Shown: in pieces, positions 56,665-64,000 of the stretch
How the letters are laid out: every line of letters starts with the position of its first letter
Numbering within the stretch: position 1 is the first letter of the stretch
Position numbers and translations under genes: made by a program
Assembly: GCF_029590555.1 (NCBI RefSeq)
Contig: NZ_CP081001.1
Span: 124,001 to 188,000 of the forward strand
Length of the DNA: 64,000 bases
Direction: 5' to 3'
Source: Sphingobium sp. V4
GTDB taxonomy: Bacteria; Pseudomonadota; Alphaproteobacteria; Sphingomonadales; Sphingomonadaceae
The notes under the pieces: model-generated
Seen by the model: only the letters and a program-made list of their open reading frames with translations
What the model was told of the DNA's origin: nothing
Database searches by the model: none

Positions 56665-57411
56665 TCAGGGCCGCACTCGCAGCGTGGCTGCGGGCGCTTC
56701 GCCGGTCAGCGGCGTGATGGTCCAGACGATCCGCTTGCCCTGGGGTGTCGACTGGGCCCCTTCCTCCTGATTCTGGCTGACGATCTCGGCGTCGGTGGTG
56801 AGCGTGAAGCGGCCGTCGAGCGCCTTGGCCGCTTCGTCGCCCGCGCCGCCCATGCCGCCCGGTCCCTGGCTTTTGTCGAAGCCGTTGGCGAATCCCGGCG
56901 CCTTCACCCGCACCCGGTCCTCGCCCCGCATCTCCACCGCGACGAAGGGCAGTACGATCTGCGCGTCGATGTTGAAGGGGAAGAGGAAAGCGTGGGTCAG
57001 CCTGCCAGTGATCGCATAATCGATCTCGAACTTGTGATTCCCGACATAGCGGGCGGAACGGAAGCCCTTTTCCCTGGACAGCGCGGCGGCCACCGCCTGC
57101 ATCTGCGCCTCGTCGCCCTTGGCGCCATTCCCCGTCTTGTCGCTGAAATCCTCATCCTGCGCCGCGATCGGCAACAGGGTCGGGGCATTTTCGACCTCGC
57201 CCTCGGGCGCGTCCTCGTCCGAGGATGTCGAACCGCCCGTCAGCGCCTCCTTGCCCATGTCCGACGCCAGTATCTCGCCCTTGTAGGCGAAGGTGAAGCT
57301 GCGGTCGGCGCGGATGTCCAGGCTCGATTCGAACTTGCCCGGCGTCACGAGGCAGGCCGACAGGGCGAGCAGGCCGCACAGCGCCCCGGCAATGCGATAC
57401 AGGCGATTCAT
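56665..57411 (-). CDS. Hypothetical lipoprotein
   Basis: A 248-residue predicted lipoprotein: signal peptide with LLALSAC lipobox (Cys near residue 20). The mature part starts with a strand-rich segment (GKFESSLDIRADRSFTFAYKG), contains an acidic, low-complexity insert (SSDEDAPEGEVENAP, about 62-77) and ends with a domain with alternating hydrophobic residues (TLTTDAEIVSQNQ, RIVWTITPLTGEAPAATLRV). It resembles LppM-like or DUF3153-type secreted beta domains in style, but no motif proves it. It lies 33 bases downstream of rlmB in the same direction, so it is probably co-transcribed. Confidence 0.75.
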   Translation of the reverse strand: MNRLYRIAGALCGLLALSACLVTPGKFESSLDIRADRSFTFAYKGEILASDMGKEALTGGSTSSDEDAPEGEVENAPTLLPIAAQDEDFSDKTGNGAKGDEAQMQAVAAALSREKGFRSARYVGNHKFEIDYAITGRLTHAFLFPFNIDAQIVLPFVAVEMRGEDRVRVKAPGFANGFDKSQGPGGMGGAGDEAAKALDGRFTLTTDAEIVSQNQEEGAQSTPQGKRIVWTITPLTGEAPAATLRVRP

Positions 57412-57444
57412 TGGCGAAGCTCCCCCCTTGGCCCGCTCAGGCCG

Positions 57445-58185
57445 TTACCGGTTGGTCGCGGCGTAGAGGGCGATGGCCGCGGCGTTCGAGACGTTCAGGC
57501 TCTCCATGCGCGGGCTGATCGGCAGCTTAGCGATAATGTCGCAATGCGCCATGCTGTTGTGGCGCAGCCCTTCGCCCTCGGCTCCCAGCACCAGCGCCAC
57601 GCGCGATTCACCGATCGCTTCGCTCAGATGCGTGTCCGAATCGCCATCCAGCCCGATTCGCCAGTAACCCGCTTCGGCGATCTCATCGAGCGCGCGAGCG
57701 AGGTTCACGACGCGGACCCAGGGCACGATTTCCAGCGCGCCGGACGCCGCGCGCGCCAGGACGCCCGATTCGGGCGGCGCGTGCCGGTCCTGAGTCACGA
57801 TGCAGAGCGCGTCGAACGCGGCGGCGGAGCGCAGGATCGCGCCGACATTATGCGGGTCCGTCACCTGGTCCAGCACCAGGATCGGTCGCTTGTCATCCTG
57901 TCCTTCTTCCAGGATTTCGCCCAGCCAGACATCGTCCAGCGGCTCGACTTCGGCGACGATACCCTGATGCGGCGCGTCGGACGGCACCATCCGCCCCATG
58001 TCGGCGACGTCGGAATAGACGATCGGCAGCACCGGCGGCAGATCGAGCTGGTTCAGCGCCTCGCGCGTCCCCCAGATCTTGCGCACGGTGCGGTTCGGGT
58101 TGGCGAGCGCCGCGATGACGGCGTGGCGTCCATAGAAGCGCGGGAAGGCGCCCTTGGGCTTGGCGGAGCGATGACCTTTTTTCAT
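57445..58185 (-). CDS. rlmB: 23S rRNA (guanosine-2'-O-)-methyltransferase, TrmH family
   Basis: SPOUT-class 2'-O-methyltransferase; RlmB modifies G2251 in the peptidyl-transferase centre. The 246-residue protein has an N-terminal substrate-binding domain (RFYGRHAVIAALANPNRTVR near residue 16) and a trefoil-knot catalytic domain with LDQVTDPHNVGAILRSAAAF near 110 (motif 1 with the catalytic Asn-Arg region), ALVLGAEGEGLRHN near 195 (motif 2) and ISPRMESLNVSNAAAIALY near 222 (motif 3). All three motifs are intact. It precedes the lipoprotein gene. Confidence 0.94.
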   Translation of the reverse strand: MKKGHRSAKPKGAFPRFYGRHAVIAALANPNRTVRKIWGTREALNQLDLPPVLPIVYSDVADMGRMVPSDAPHQGIVAEVEPLDDVWLGEILEEGQDDKRPILVLDQVTDPHNVGAILRSAAAFDALCIVTQDRHAPPESGVLARAASGALEIVPWVRVVNLARALDEIAEAGYWRIGLDGDSDTHLSEAIGESRVALVLGAEGEGLRHNSMAHCDIIAKLPISPRMESLNVSNAAAIALYAATNR

Positions 58186-58290
58186 GTTCGCGCTCTTTTC
58201 ACATCACCCCATTGACAGGCAAGCCTCCTTTCGCCATTGAGCCGCCTCCAGCGCGGCGGGGAACGCAAATTCTTCACTGCGCAGGGCACT

Positions 58291-58377
58291 GGACAGGTGG
58301 CCGAGTGGTTAAAGGCAGCAGACTGTAAATCTGCCCGGGTTTCCCGTACGCTGGTTCGAATCCAGCCCTGTCCACCA
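58291..58377 (+). tRNA. tRNA-Tyr (GTA anticodon)
   Basis: Acceptor stem GGACAGG (58291-58297) pairs with CCTGTCC (58367-58373), then A and an encoded CCA at 58375-58377. The anticodon stem is GCAGA/TCTGC around the loop CTGTAAA, anticodon GTA at 58325-58327. A long class II variable arm follows (CCGGGTTTCCCGTACG region), and the T arm is CTGGTTCGAATCCAG, all as expected for tRNA-Tyr. Confidence 0.97.
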
Positions 58378-58397
58378 CTGCATCGGGCCCGATGCAG
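58378..58397. repeat. Perfect 20-base palindrome between the two tRNA genes
   Basis: CTGCATCGGGCCCGATGCAG begins at the base after the tRNA-Tyr CCA. It could form a hairpin in the precursor RNA that guides processing, or be a binding site. Confidence 0.7.
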
Positions 58398-58431
58398 CCG
58401 GCCCCTTACGGGACTGGAAACAGGCCAGTGT

Positions 58432-58507
<76 letters not shown>

Positions 58508-58658
58508 CCACCTTCCTTGGGATGATGATAGCTTCGCCCGCATGTCGCGGACGAGGGGCGGCGCGCCGCACGCGCCTTGCCGCATGGAAACGAAATCGCC
58601 ATCGGGACGTTCGCCGGACAATCTCCGTTCATCCTATCCTGGTTATCCCGTCCCCTGC

Positions 58659-60941
58659 ATGACCCTTGACCGTCGCGACCTTCTGATCCGCACGCTCGGC
58701 GGCGCCTTCGCGCTTGGCCTGCCGCGCCGCGCGCTGGCGCAGACCGATGTCGAGCGGGTCGACGCCCTCATCTCCAAGATGACGATCGAGGAGAAGGCCG
58801 GGCAGATGACCTGCCTTGCCGACTCGTTCCGCCCCTTCAACCCGCCCAACCCCCAGGCCGGCATCCAGGACGAAAAACGGCTGGCCGAGGAAATCCGCAA
58901 GGGCCGGGTCGGGTGCCTGTTCAACGGCATCGGCGTCGCCGGCGCGCGACGGGCGCAGGACATCGCGGTCAGGGACAGCCGCCTCGGCATCCCCCTGCTG
59001 TTCGCCGGGGACGTAATCCATGGCCTCAAGACCATCTTTCCCGTGCCGCTCGCCGAAGCCTCCAGCTTCGATCCCGACCTGTGCCAACGCACCGCGCGCG
59101 CCATGGCCGTGGAAGCCACTGCCGCCGGCCTTCATCTCACCTTCGCGCCGATGGTGGATGTCGCCCGCGACCAGCGCTGGGGCCGCGTGGTCGAAGGGGC
59201 GGGCGAGGATGTGACCCTCACTGGCCTGCTCTCGGCCGCCCGCATCCGCGGCTTCCAGGGCCGCGACTTGCGCCGCGATGATTCGCTGCTCGCCTGCCCC
59301 AAGCATTTTGCCGCCTATGGCGCGGTCGCCGCCGGGCTCGAATATGGCAATGTCGACATCAGCGAGGAGACGCTGCGCGAAACCCATCTGCCCCCCTTCG
59401 GACAGGCTTTCGCCGCCGGCGCGCTGACCACCATGGCCGCCTTCAACGAGATCAACGGCGTGCCCGCCACCGCCGACGGCGAACTGCTCACCGACATATT
59501 GCGCGGCGAGATGCAGTTTCGCGGCTTCGTCTTTTCCGACTACACCGCCGACGAGGAACTGGTCGCCCACGGCTTTGCGGAGGATGCGCGCGATGCCGCC
59601 CGCCTCGCCGTCCTCGCCGGGGTCGATATGTCGATGCAGAGCGGCCTCTTCATCCGCTACCTCCCCGAACTGGTGAAGAGCGGCGCGGTGCCGATGGGCA
59701 CGGTCGACGTCGCCGTACGCCGCATTCTCTATGTAAAGGCCGCGATCGGGCTGTTCGACAATCCCTATCGCTCGCTCAACGCGGAAGCGGAACAGACGCG
59801 CATCTACACAGCGGCCCACCGCGGCCTGGCGCGCGAGGCGGCCGCGCGCTCGGTCGTGCTGCTCAAGAATGCGGGCGTCCTGCCGATCGACCCGGCCAAG
59901 GGGCAGAGCATCGCCCTGATCGGGCCGTTCGCGGAGGACACGGCCAATCTCTACGGCCCCTGGGCCTTTTACGGCGATCCGGGCAAGGGCGTCGACATCG
60001 CCACCGGCCTGCGCGCGGCGCTGCCGGATGCCGCGAAACTCAGCGTCACGCGCGGCAGCGACATCAGCGGCGCGATCGACGGCGGCATCGCGCAGGCGGT
60101 GACGGCGGCGAAGGCGGCAGACATCGTCCTGCTCGCCATCGGTGAATCGCAAGCCATGTCGGGCGAGGCCCAGTCGCGCACCGTCATCGACATTCCCGCC
60201 GCACAGCAGGCCCTGGCGGACGCGGTGGTCGCCACCGGCAAGCCCGTCGTCATCCTCCTGCGCCATGGCCGCGCCCTGGCCCTGCATGGCGGCGTCGCCG
60301 ACGCGCAGGCGATCCTCGCTACCTGGTTCCTGGGGAGCGAGGCCGGCCACGCCATCGCCGACATCCTGCTCGGCAGGGTCGATCCGTCGGGCAAGCTGCC
60401 CGTCAGCTTCCCTTGGGAAAGCGGGCAGGAGCCATTCTTCTACGATCGCAAGTCCACCGGCCGTCCGGTGGTGGACGATCGCACCGAATATAAGGCGCGC
60501 TACACCACCACCGACAACAGCGCCCGCTTCCCCTTCGGCCACGGCCTCAGCTACACCGATTTCGCGCTCGACCGGCTGAAGCTGTCGGACAGCGCGCTGC
60601 GCTGGGATTCTGCGATCGAGATTACCGTGCGCGTCACCAATGCGGGCGGGCGCAAGGGCAGCGAAGTCGTCCAGCTCTATATTCGCGACCGCGTCGCCAG
60701 CCGCACGCGTCCGATTCGCGAACTCAAGCGCATGGCGCGCGTCACCCTGGCACCGGGCGACAGCCGGATCGTCCGCTTCTCCCTGTCGCGCACCGATCTC
60801 GAATTTGTCGGCGCCCGCAACCGCCGGATCGCGGAGCCGGGCCTGTTCGACCTGTGGGTGGGATCATCGTCGGTCGGCGGCCTGCACGCGCAGTTCACCC
60901 TTTATGCCGACATGCCCGCGCCGTCACCCGCAGGCGGCTGA
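58659..60941 (+). CDS. bglX: Exported GH3 beta-glucosidase (BglX-like)
   Basis: Family 3 glycoside hydrolase that removes non-reducing beta-glucose (or xylose) units; probably periplasmic. The ATG at 58659 gives 760 residues with a twin-arginine-type leader (DRRDLLIRTLGGAFALGLPR, cleavage after ALA). The N-terminal GH3 barrel has IEEKAGQMTCL, CPKHFAAYGAVAAGLEYGN (substrate-binding Lys-His) and the nucleophile Asp294 in FVFSDYTADEE. The alpha/beta domain and the C-terminal fibronectin-like domain (PFGHGLSYTDF, KLSDSALRWDSAIEI, VQLYIRDRVASRTRPIRELK) follow. The gene is convergent with the YkuD_2 protein and separated from it by 13 bases. Confidence 0.94.
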   Translation: MTLDRRDLLIRTLGGAFALGLPRRALAQTDVERVDALISKMTIEEKAGQMTCLADSFRPFNPPNPQAGIQDEKRLAEEIRKGRVGCLFNGIGVAGARRAQDIAVRDSRLGIPLLFAGDVIHGLKTIFPVPLAEASSFDPDLCQRTARAMAVEATAAGLHLTFAPMVDVARDQRWGRVVEGAGEDVTLTGLLSAARIRGFQGRDLRRDDSLLACPKHFAAYGAVAAGLEYGNVDISEETLRETHLPPFGQAFAAGALTTMAAFNEINGVPATADGELLTDILRGEMQFRGFVFSDYTADEELVAHGFAEDARDAARLAVLAGVDMSMQSGLFIRYLPELVKSGAVPMGTVDVAVRRILYVKAAIGLFDNPYRSLNAEAEQTRIYTAAHRGLAREAAARSVVLLKNAGVLPIDPAKGQSIALIGPFAEDTANLYGPWAFYGDPGKGVDIATGLRAALPDAAKLSVTRGSDISGAIDGGIAQAVTAAKAADIVLLAIGESQAMSGEAQSRTVIDIPAAQQALADAVVATGKPVVILLRHGRALALHGGVADAQAILATWFLGSEAGHAIADILLGRVDPSGKLPVSFPWESGQEPFFYDRKSTGRPVVDDRTEYKARYTTTDNSARFPFGHGLSYTDFALDRLKLSDSALRWDSAIEITVRVTNAGGRKGSEVVQLYIRDRVASRTRPIRELKRMARVTLAPGDSRIVRFSLSRTDLEFVGARNRRIAEPGLFDLWVGSSSVGGLHAQFTLYADMPAPSPAGG

Positions 60942-60954
60942 CGGCTCCTGTGGC

Positions 60955-61620
60955 TCAGCCCTTGCCGAGCTTGTCCGCATAGAGCATCCGCCCCGGACCC
61001 AGCAGCCCCAGCACCTGCGGCACGATATGCGGGGCGACCGCGAAACAGCCTTCGGACCGGCCGCACTTGCCCCAGGCGGCGACATGGTCCTCGCTCACAT
61101 AATCGGCGCCATGGACGACGATGGCGCGTGCCTCGGCATTGCTGTTCTGCGGGTCGAGGCCCAGCAGGCGCATCGACCGGCCATGCTGGCCGACATACAT
61201 CTCGCCCGTCCGGAAAGCGCCGGAACTGCTGGCGAGCGAATCGAACTCGTTGGAAAAGCTGTGCAGCCATCCCGAATGGCCGGGGTCGGACCCGCGGCCA
61301 TGGGACACCAGATAGCTGTTGGCCTGGCCGCTGATAAGGTCGACGATATGCATCCGCATGTCCTTCGACGGCGCGTCGAAGTCGACGATCGCCACCCGGT
61401 CGCGCAGCGCGAAATGATGGGCATGACGGTCCAGCGCCGCCCTGGCCCGTTCCAGCAGCGCCGCATAGGGTTTTTGCGGCGCCGGGCGCGGCGTAGCGGG
61501 AACCGGCGCGGGGCTTACGGGTTCGGGAGCGATGGGCAGCGCGGCGCGGCCCATGCTGTCGGGCAGAAACGAAAAGGCGAGTCCGCTCAAAGCGAACTTC
61601 GTGAAATTACGGCGATCCAT
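60955..61620 (-). CDS. Murein L,D-transpeptidase catalytic-domain protein (YkuD_2)
   Basis: An exported 221-residue protein of the YkuD_2 (L,D-transpeptidase-like, pfam-type 'murein L,D-transpeptidase catalytic domain') group. The N-terminus MDRRNFTKFALSGLAFSFLP is a twin-arginine signal. A Pro-rich linker precedes the catalytic domain, which has VDFDAPSKDMRMHIVDL, SHGRGSDPGHSGWLHSFSN, IVVHGADYVSE and the Cys of WGKCGRSEGCFAVAPH. In this group GCF replaces the HGC motif context of classical YkuD, so activity is plausible but not certain. It neighbours another, YcbB-like, L,D-transpeptidase. Confidence 0.85.
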   Translation of the reverse strand: MDRRNFTKFALSGLAFSFLPDSMGRAALPIAPEPVSPAPVPATPRPAPQKPYAALLERARAALDRHAHHFALRDRVAIVDFDAPSKDMRMHIVDLISGQANSYLVSHGRGSDPGHSGWLHSFSNEFDSLASSSGAFRTGEMYVGQHGRSMRLLGLDPQNSNAEARAIVVHGADYVSEDHVAAWGKCGRSEGCFAVAPHIVPQVLGLLGPGRMLYADKLGKG

Positions 61621-61672
61621 TGGAGCAATATAGCAAAGCTGGCGCCCCGGTTGAAGACCGGGGCGAACAGAC

Positions 61673-61984
61673 TCATTCGCCCGTGCCGCTCGCTTCGCCC
61701 ACCGGCTGGCTCTGCTCGCCGTCCTGGGGCAGGCGCGACGTCATGCCGGTCGCTTCGGCATCGTCCAGTATCTGCTGTTCCTCCGATACGGTCGGCGGTG
61801 GCGCGGCCGGAGTCGCGACCGCGTTGTTCTGCGGTTCGGGCAACGGCGCCTCGGGTTCCTCAATGATTACATTCTCGACCGGCGGCTCGACCAGATTGTT
61901 GGTCGCCGGAGCCTCCTCTTCTTGTCTGCCGCAGGCGGCCAGGGTCAGCGCGCCGGCAAGGGCGATCAGGGCATATTTGCGCAT
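61673..61984 (-). CDS. Small hypothetical lipoprotein
   Basis: A 103-residue lipoprotein starting at the ATG at 61984 with MRKYALIALAGALTLAACGR (lipobox LAAC, Cys near residue 18). The mature part is acidic and disordered, rich in Glu, Pro and Ala (EEPEAPLPEPQNNAVATPAA), without a recognised domain. It lies eight bases downstream of the YcbB-like transpeptidase gene, so the two are co-transcribed. Similar Pro/Glu-rich lipoproteins may link the outer membrane to the wall, but that is speculation. Confidence 0.72.
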   Translation of the reverse strand: MRKYALIALAGALTLAACGRQEEEAPATNNLVEPPVENVIIEEPEAPLPEPQNNAVATPAAPPPTVSEEQQILDDAEATGMTSRLPQDGEQSQPVGEASGTGE

Positions 61985-61991
61985 GGGGGCG

Positions 61992-63443
61992 TCAGTCCTT
62001 CGATGCGATGGTGGTGGGGGATGGGGCGGCGGTTGGGTCGGCGCGACGGCTCGACGCCTCGATCTTCTGCGCGAGCAGCCTGTCCCAGCCATAGGGATCG
62101 GCGCGGAAGCTGACCGTGCCGTTGGGGCTGGCGAAGGCGGTCCAGTAGAGCAGGTAGACCGCCACCTCCTGCGGTAGCGACACGCGCTGGGTCTTGCCCT
62201 CGTCGATCAGCGCCTGGATCTGGCCGTTGAGGTTGGGGTCGGCCGCGACCATCTGCTCGGCGAGCGCGACCGGCTTTTCCAGCCGGATGCAGCCATGGCT
62301 GGCGAGCCGGTCATAGCTGGAGAATTTCCCGCGCGACGGGGTGTCGTGCAGATAGACGGCAAAGCTGTTGTTGAAGTCGAACTTCAGCCGCCCCAGCGCG
62401 CTGTTCGGCCCGGCGGGCTGGACGATGCGCTCGCCGCCCTCGGGCGTCTTGACGATCTTGTAGCCCTGGCGGATCAGCGTCGCGCGGCCCTTGGGGAACA
62501 GTTCCCGCTTGGCGATCGACATCGGGACGTTCCAGGGCGGGTTGACCACGATGGAATGGATGCTGGAAGACAGCATCGGCGTCGCATTGTCGGGGCTGCC
62601 GGTCACGGCGCGCATCGAACTGACCGGCTGGTCGCCCTCGAACACGGTCAGCACGGCGGCGGCGATGTTCACCTGCACCCGGTTGACCGGCAGGCTGCGC
62701 GGCATCCAGCGCCACCGCTCCATGTTCGCCATGATCGCGGCGATGCGCTCGTCCACGCCGACATTGAGCGCGGCCAGCGTGCGCGCGCCCAGCTGGCCCG
62801 TCGGTTCCAGACCGTAGCGGCGCTGGGCGCGCTGGATCACGTCGACCAGCGGCTCGTCGCGCGTGACGGCGGGGTCTTCCAGCGCGATCCGCGCCCGCAC
62901 CACATCGGGGGCGGATGTGGCGGTCAGCGTCGGCCAGCCGCCCTTGTCGCGGATCGCCTCATATCGGGTCAGGCCCTTGCGCAGCGTTTCATAGCCGGCC
63001 CAGGGCGGGGTCAGGCCTGCGGCCCATTGTTGCAGCCGATCTTCCGCCACCGCCTTGGCCAGCGCAGGGCGCGGGTCGAAGGCGGCCGGGCGCAGCGCCC
63101 AGATATTCAGGAAATCGGCGGTATCGACCCGGCCGGTCGACAGCGCCTTGGCCCGGTCGAGCAGCGCGCCGACCAGCGCATCGCCCTTCAATGGCCCGCT
63201 CGCCTTCTGCCGCGCCATCAGACCCTGCGCCGCGCCATTCTTCAGCCAGTCGTTCGCCCAGACCTCCTGCGCCGGGGAGAGCGCCGGGATCGGCACCGGC
63301 GGCGGCGGGGCGGGCAGCGGCTGGACGGTGGCAGGAGGCAATGTGGGCGCGACCGCCGGGGGTGGCGTCTGTGCGAAGGCGGCGACATGGCTCAGCCCGG
63401 CAAGGGCCAGCAGCGGGAAACGGATCATCTTGGGACGGTTCAT
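61992..63443 (-). CDS. YcbB-like L,D-transpeptidase, exported
   Basis: Forms 3-3 cross-links in peptidoglycan or attaches lipoproteins using a catalytic Cys; periplasmic. The ATG at 63443 gives 483 residues with signal peptide ending HVAAFAQ and a Pro-rich linker (about 25-55). Domains in order: a helical scaffold (about 60-190), a peptidoglycan-binding segment (IQRAQRRYGLEPTGQLGART near 200) and the YkuD domain (about 245-440) with VNPPWNVPMSIAKREL, YLHDTPSRGKFSSYDR and the active-site SHGCIRLEKP. The architecture is that of YcbB/LdtD. A promoter candidate with a very short leader lies upstream. Confidence 0.93.
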   Translation of the reverse strand: MNRPKMIRFPLLALAGLSHVAAFAQTPPPAVAPTLPPATVQPLPAPPPPVPIPALSPAQEVWANDWLKNGAAQGLMARQKASGPLKGDALVGALLDRAKALSTGRVDTADFLNIWALRPAAFDPRPALAKAVAEDRLQQWAAGLTPPWAGYETLRKGLTRYEAIRDKGGWPTLTATSAPDVVRARIALEDPAVTRDEPLVDVIQRAQRRYGLEPTGQLGARTLAALNVGVDERIAAIMANMERWRWMPRSLPVNRVQVNIAAAVLTVFEGDQPVSSMRAVTGSPDNATPMLSSSIHSIVVNPPWNVPMSIAKRELFPKGRATLIRQGYKIVKTPEGGERIVQPAGPNSALGRLKFDFNNSFAVYLHDTPSRGKFSSYDRLASHGCIRLEKPVALAEQMVAADPNLNGQIQALIDEGKTQRVSLPQEVAVYLLYWTAFASPNGTVSFRADPYGWDRLLAQKIEASSRRADPTAAPSPTTIASKD

Positions 63444-63450
63444 GCTGGAC

Positions 63451-63478
63451 CAGATAGCGCAAAGCCGCCATCGTTCAA
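63451..63478 (-). promoter_or_regulatory. Candidate promoter of the YcbB-like gene
   Basis: On the minus strand TTGAAC (63473-63478) and TATCTG (63451-63456) are 16 bases apart. Transcription would begin at about 63449-63445, just before the ATG at 63443, leaving hardly any leader. Confidence 0.45.
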
Positions 63479-63500
63479 ATCGCGATAGCGGGAAAAGATC

Positions 63501-64000
63501 ATGCTGCACGTTGTTCACCATCCCGCCTATGTCTCGCCTGCAACACCCGGCAGCCGCTTTCGTTTCGACAAATATGGGCTGGTGATGGAAGCGCTGCGGG
63601 AAAGCGGCGCCTCCTGCCATGTCCATGAACCGCAACCGATGCCGCGCGACTGGATCGAAGCGGTGCATGATCCGGCCTATGTCAATGAAGTGCTGACCCT
63701 GTCGGTCCCGCCGGAAAAAACGCGGCGGATCGGCTTTCCGGTGACGGAGCGGGTGATGCGCCGGTCGATCCTGTCGCCGGGCGGCACCTGGGCGGCGGCC
63801 AAGCTGGCGATCCGCCATGGCTATGCCGCCAATGCGGCGGGCGGCAGCCATCATGCGCTGGCCGATACCGGCGCGGGCTATTGCGTGTTCAACGATCTCG
63901 CTATCGCCGCCAACCGGCTGGTGGCGGAAGGGGATGCCGCCCGCATCCTCATCCTCGACCTCGACGTGCATCAGGGCGACGGCACGGCGTCGCTGCTGGC
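63501..64000 (+). CDS. Histone deacetylase-family protein (3' truncated by window end)
   Basis: Zinc-dependent deacetylase of the HDAC/acetoin-utilisation superfamily (acetylpolyamine amidohydrolases and AcuC-like enzymes). Only the first 166 codons are inside the window. The ATG at 63501 follows GGGAAAAG. Visible motifs: FDKYGLVMEALRESG near residue 23, VHDPAYVNEVL near 56, GGTWAAAKLAI near 98, the active-site GGSHHALADTGAGYCVFND near 113 with the paired His, and DLDVHQGDGT near 152 with zinc ligands Asp and His. The rest, including the third zinc ligand and Tyr, lies beyond the edge. It is divergent from the YcbB-like gene. Confidence 0.9.
   Translation, partial: MLHVVHHPAYVSPATPGSRFRFDKYGLVMEALRESGASCHVHEPQPMPRDWIEAVHDPAYVNEVLTLSVPPEKTRRIGFPVTERVMRRSILSPGGTWAAAKLAIRHGYAANAAGGSHHALADTGAGYCVFNDLAIAANRLVAEGDAARILILDLDVHQGDGTASLL

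Overview
The window is a GC-rich chromosomal segment of an alphaproteobacterium, most probably a member of the Sphingomonadaceae (Sphingobium/Sphingomonas/Novosphingobium group). Grounds: an NDUFA12-type complex I accessory gene, a single bifunctional Rel/SpoT, an RF2 gene without the programmed frameshift, the ATP12-type F1 chaperone, an RNase E with a long charged insert and tail, an HWE-family kinase, and short intergenic palindromes around GAGCCTGTCGA. No prophage, transposase, CRISPR array or rRNA gene was found. Almost all genes look like resident core or family-level genes, packed tightly with many 4-base ATGA/GTGA overlaps.

Layout. 0.1-6.7 kb: NDUFA12, a DUF2155 lipoprotein, convergent aat, a small secreted protein, an M19 dipeptidase, a GST, a LytS/LytR-type two-component pair and an HxlR regulator. 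6.8-13.8 kb: rel, crcB, an RluA-type pseudouridine synthase, a PaiB-like protein, a HAD phosphatase, a small membrane protein, ATP12 and a secreted repeat protein, mostly translationally coupled. 13.9-17.8 kb (minus): amidase then PBP1A, divergent from rne across a 512-base gap. 18.3-28.7 kb: rne, an M48 protease, a DsbA-like protein, then rpmH-rnpA-yidD-yidC-engB (ribosome, RNase P and membrane insertion), a hypothetical gene, prfB and a lipoprotein methyltransferase.

29.4-34.6 kb (minus): TelA with an XpaC-like membrane partner and a 51-residue membrane protein, an S10 carboxypeptidase and a TAT-exported class V aminotransferase fold. 34.7-44.9 kb: typA, an MFS transporter, an intradiol-dioxygenase-like lipoprotein overlapping an OmpR/EnvZ-type pair, a concentrative nucleoside transporter, DUF1176, a HAD phosphatase, and a small hypothetical gene with atypical codon use. 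45.0-50.2 kb (minus): egtB-egtD (ergothioneine), a diguanylate cyclase, a corrinoid adenosyltransferase, a HIG1-like protein and gluQ. 50.3-58.2 kb: an HNH protein coupled to a CxxCH protein, a Crp/Fnr regulator, murA overlapping an HWE kinase, its convergent response regulator, a DUF2188-like protein, an AlkA-type glycosylase, a putidaredoxin-like ferredoxin, a lipoprotein and rlmB. 58.3-64.0 kb: tRNA-Tyr and tRNA-Lys, a GH3 beta-glucosidase, two different L,D-transpeptidase-fold proteins with a small lipoprotein, and the 5' part of a histone-deacetylase-family gene cut by the window end.

Themes: cell-wall metabolism (PBP1A, amidase, murA, two L,D-transpeptidase-fold proteins), RNA and translation (rel, rne, rpmH, rnpA, prfB, typA, aat, gluQ, rlmB, two tRNAs), and signalling (three kinase/regulator pairs, a GGDEF protein, HxlR and Crp/Fnr regulators). 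I found no complete, clearly novel multi-gene system. The most worthwhile leads are the TelA locus with unannotated small ORFs, a palindromic repeat translated in frame inside gluQ, a lipoprotein-type methyltransferase, the HNH/CxxCH gene pair, a 208-base antisense coding overlap at aat, a three-site operator candidate at the hxlR-rel boundary, and several promoters placed so close to the start codon that the mRNAs would be nearly leaderless.
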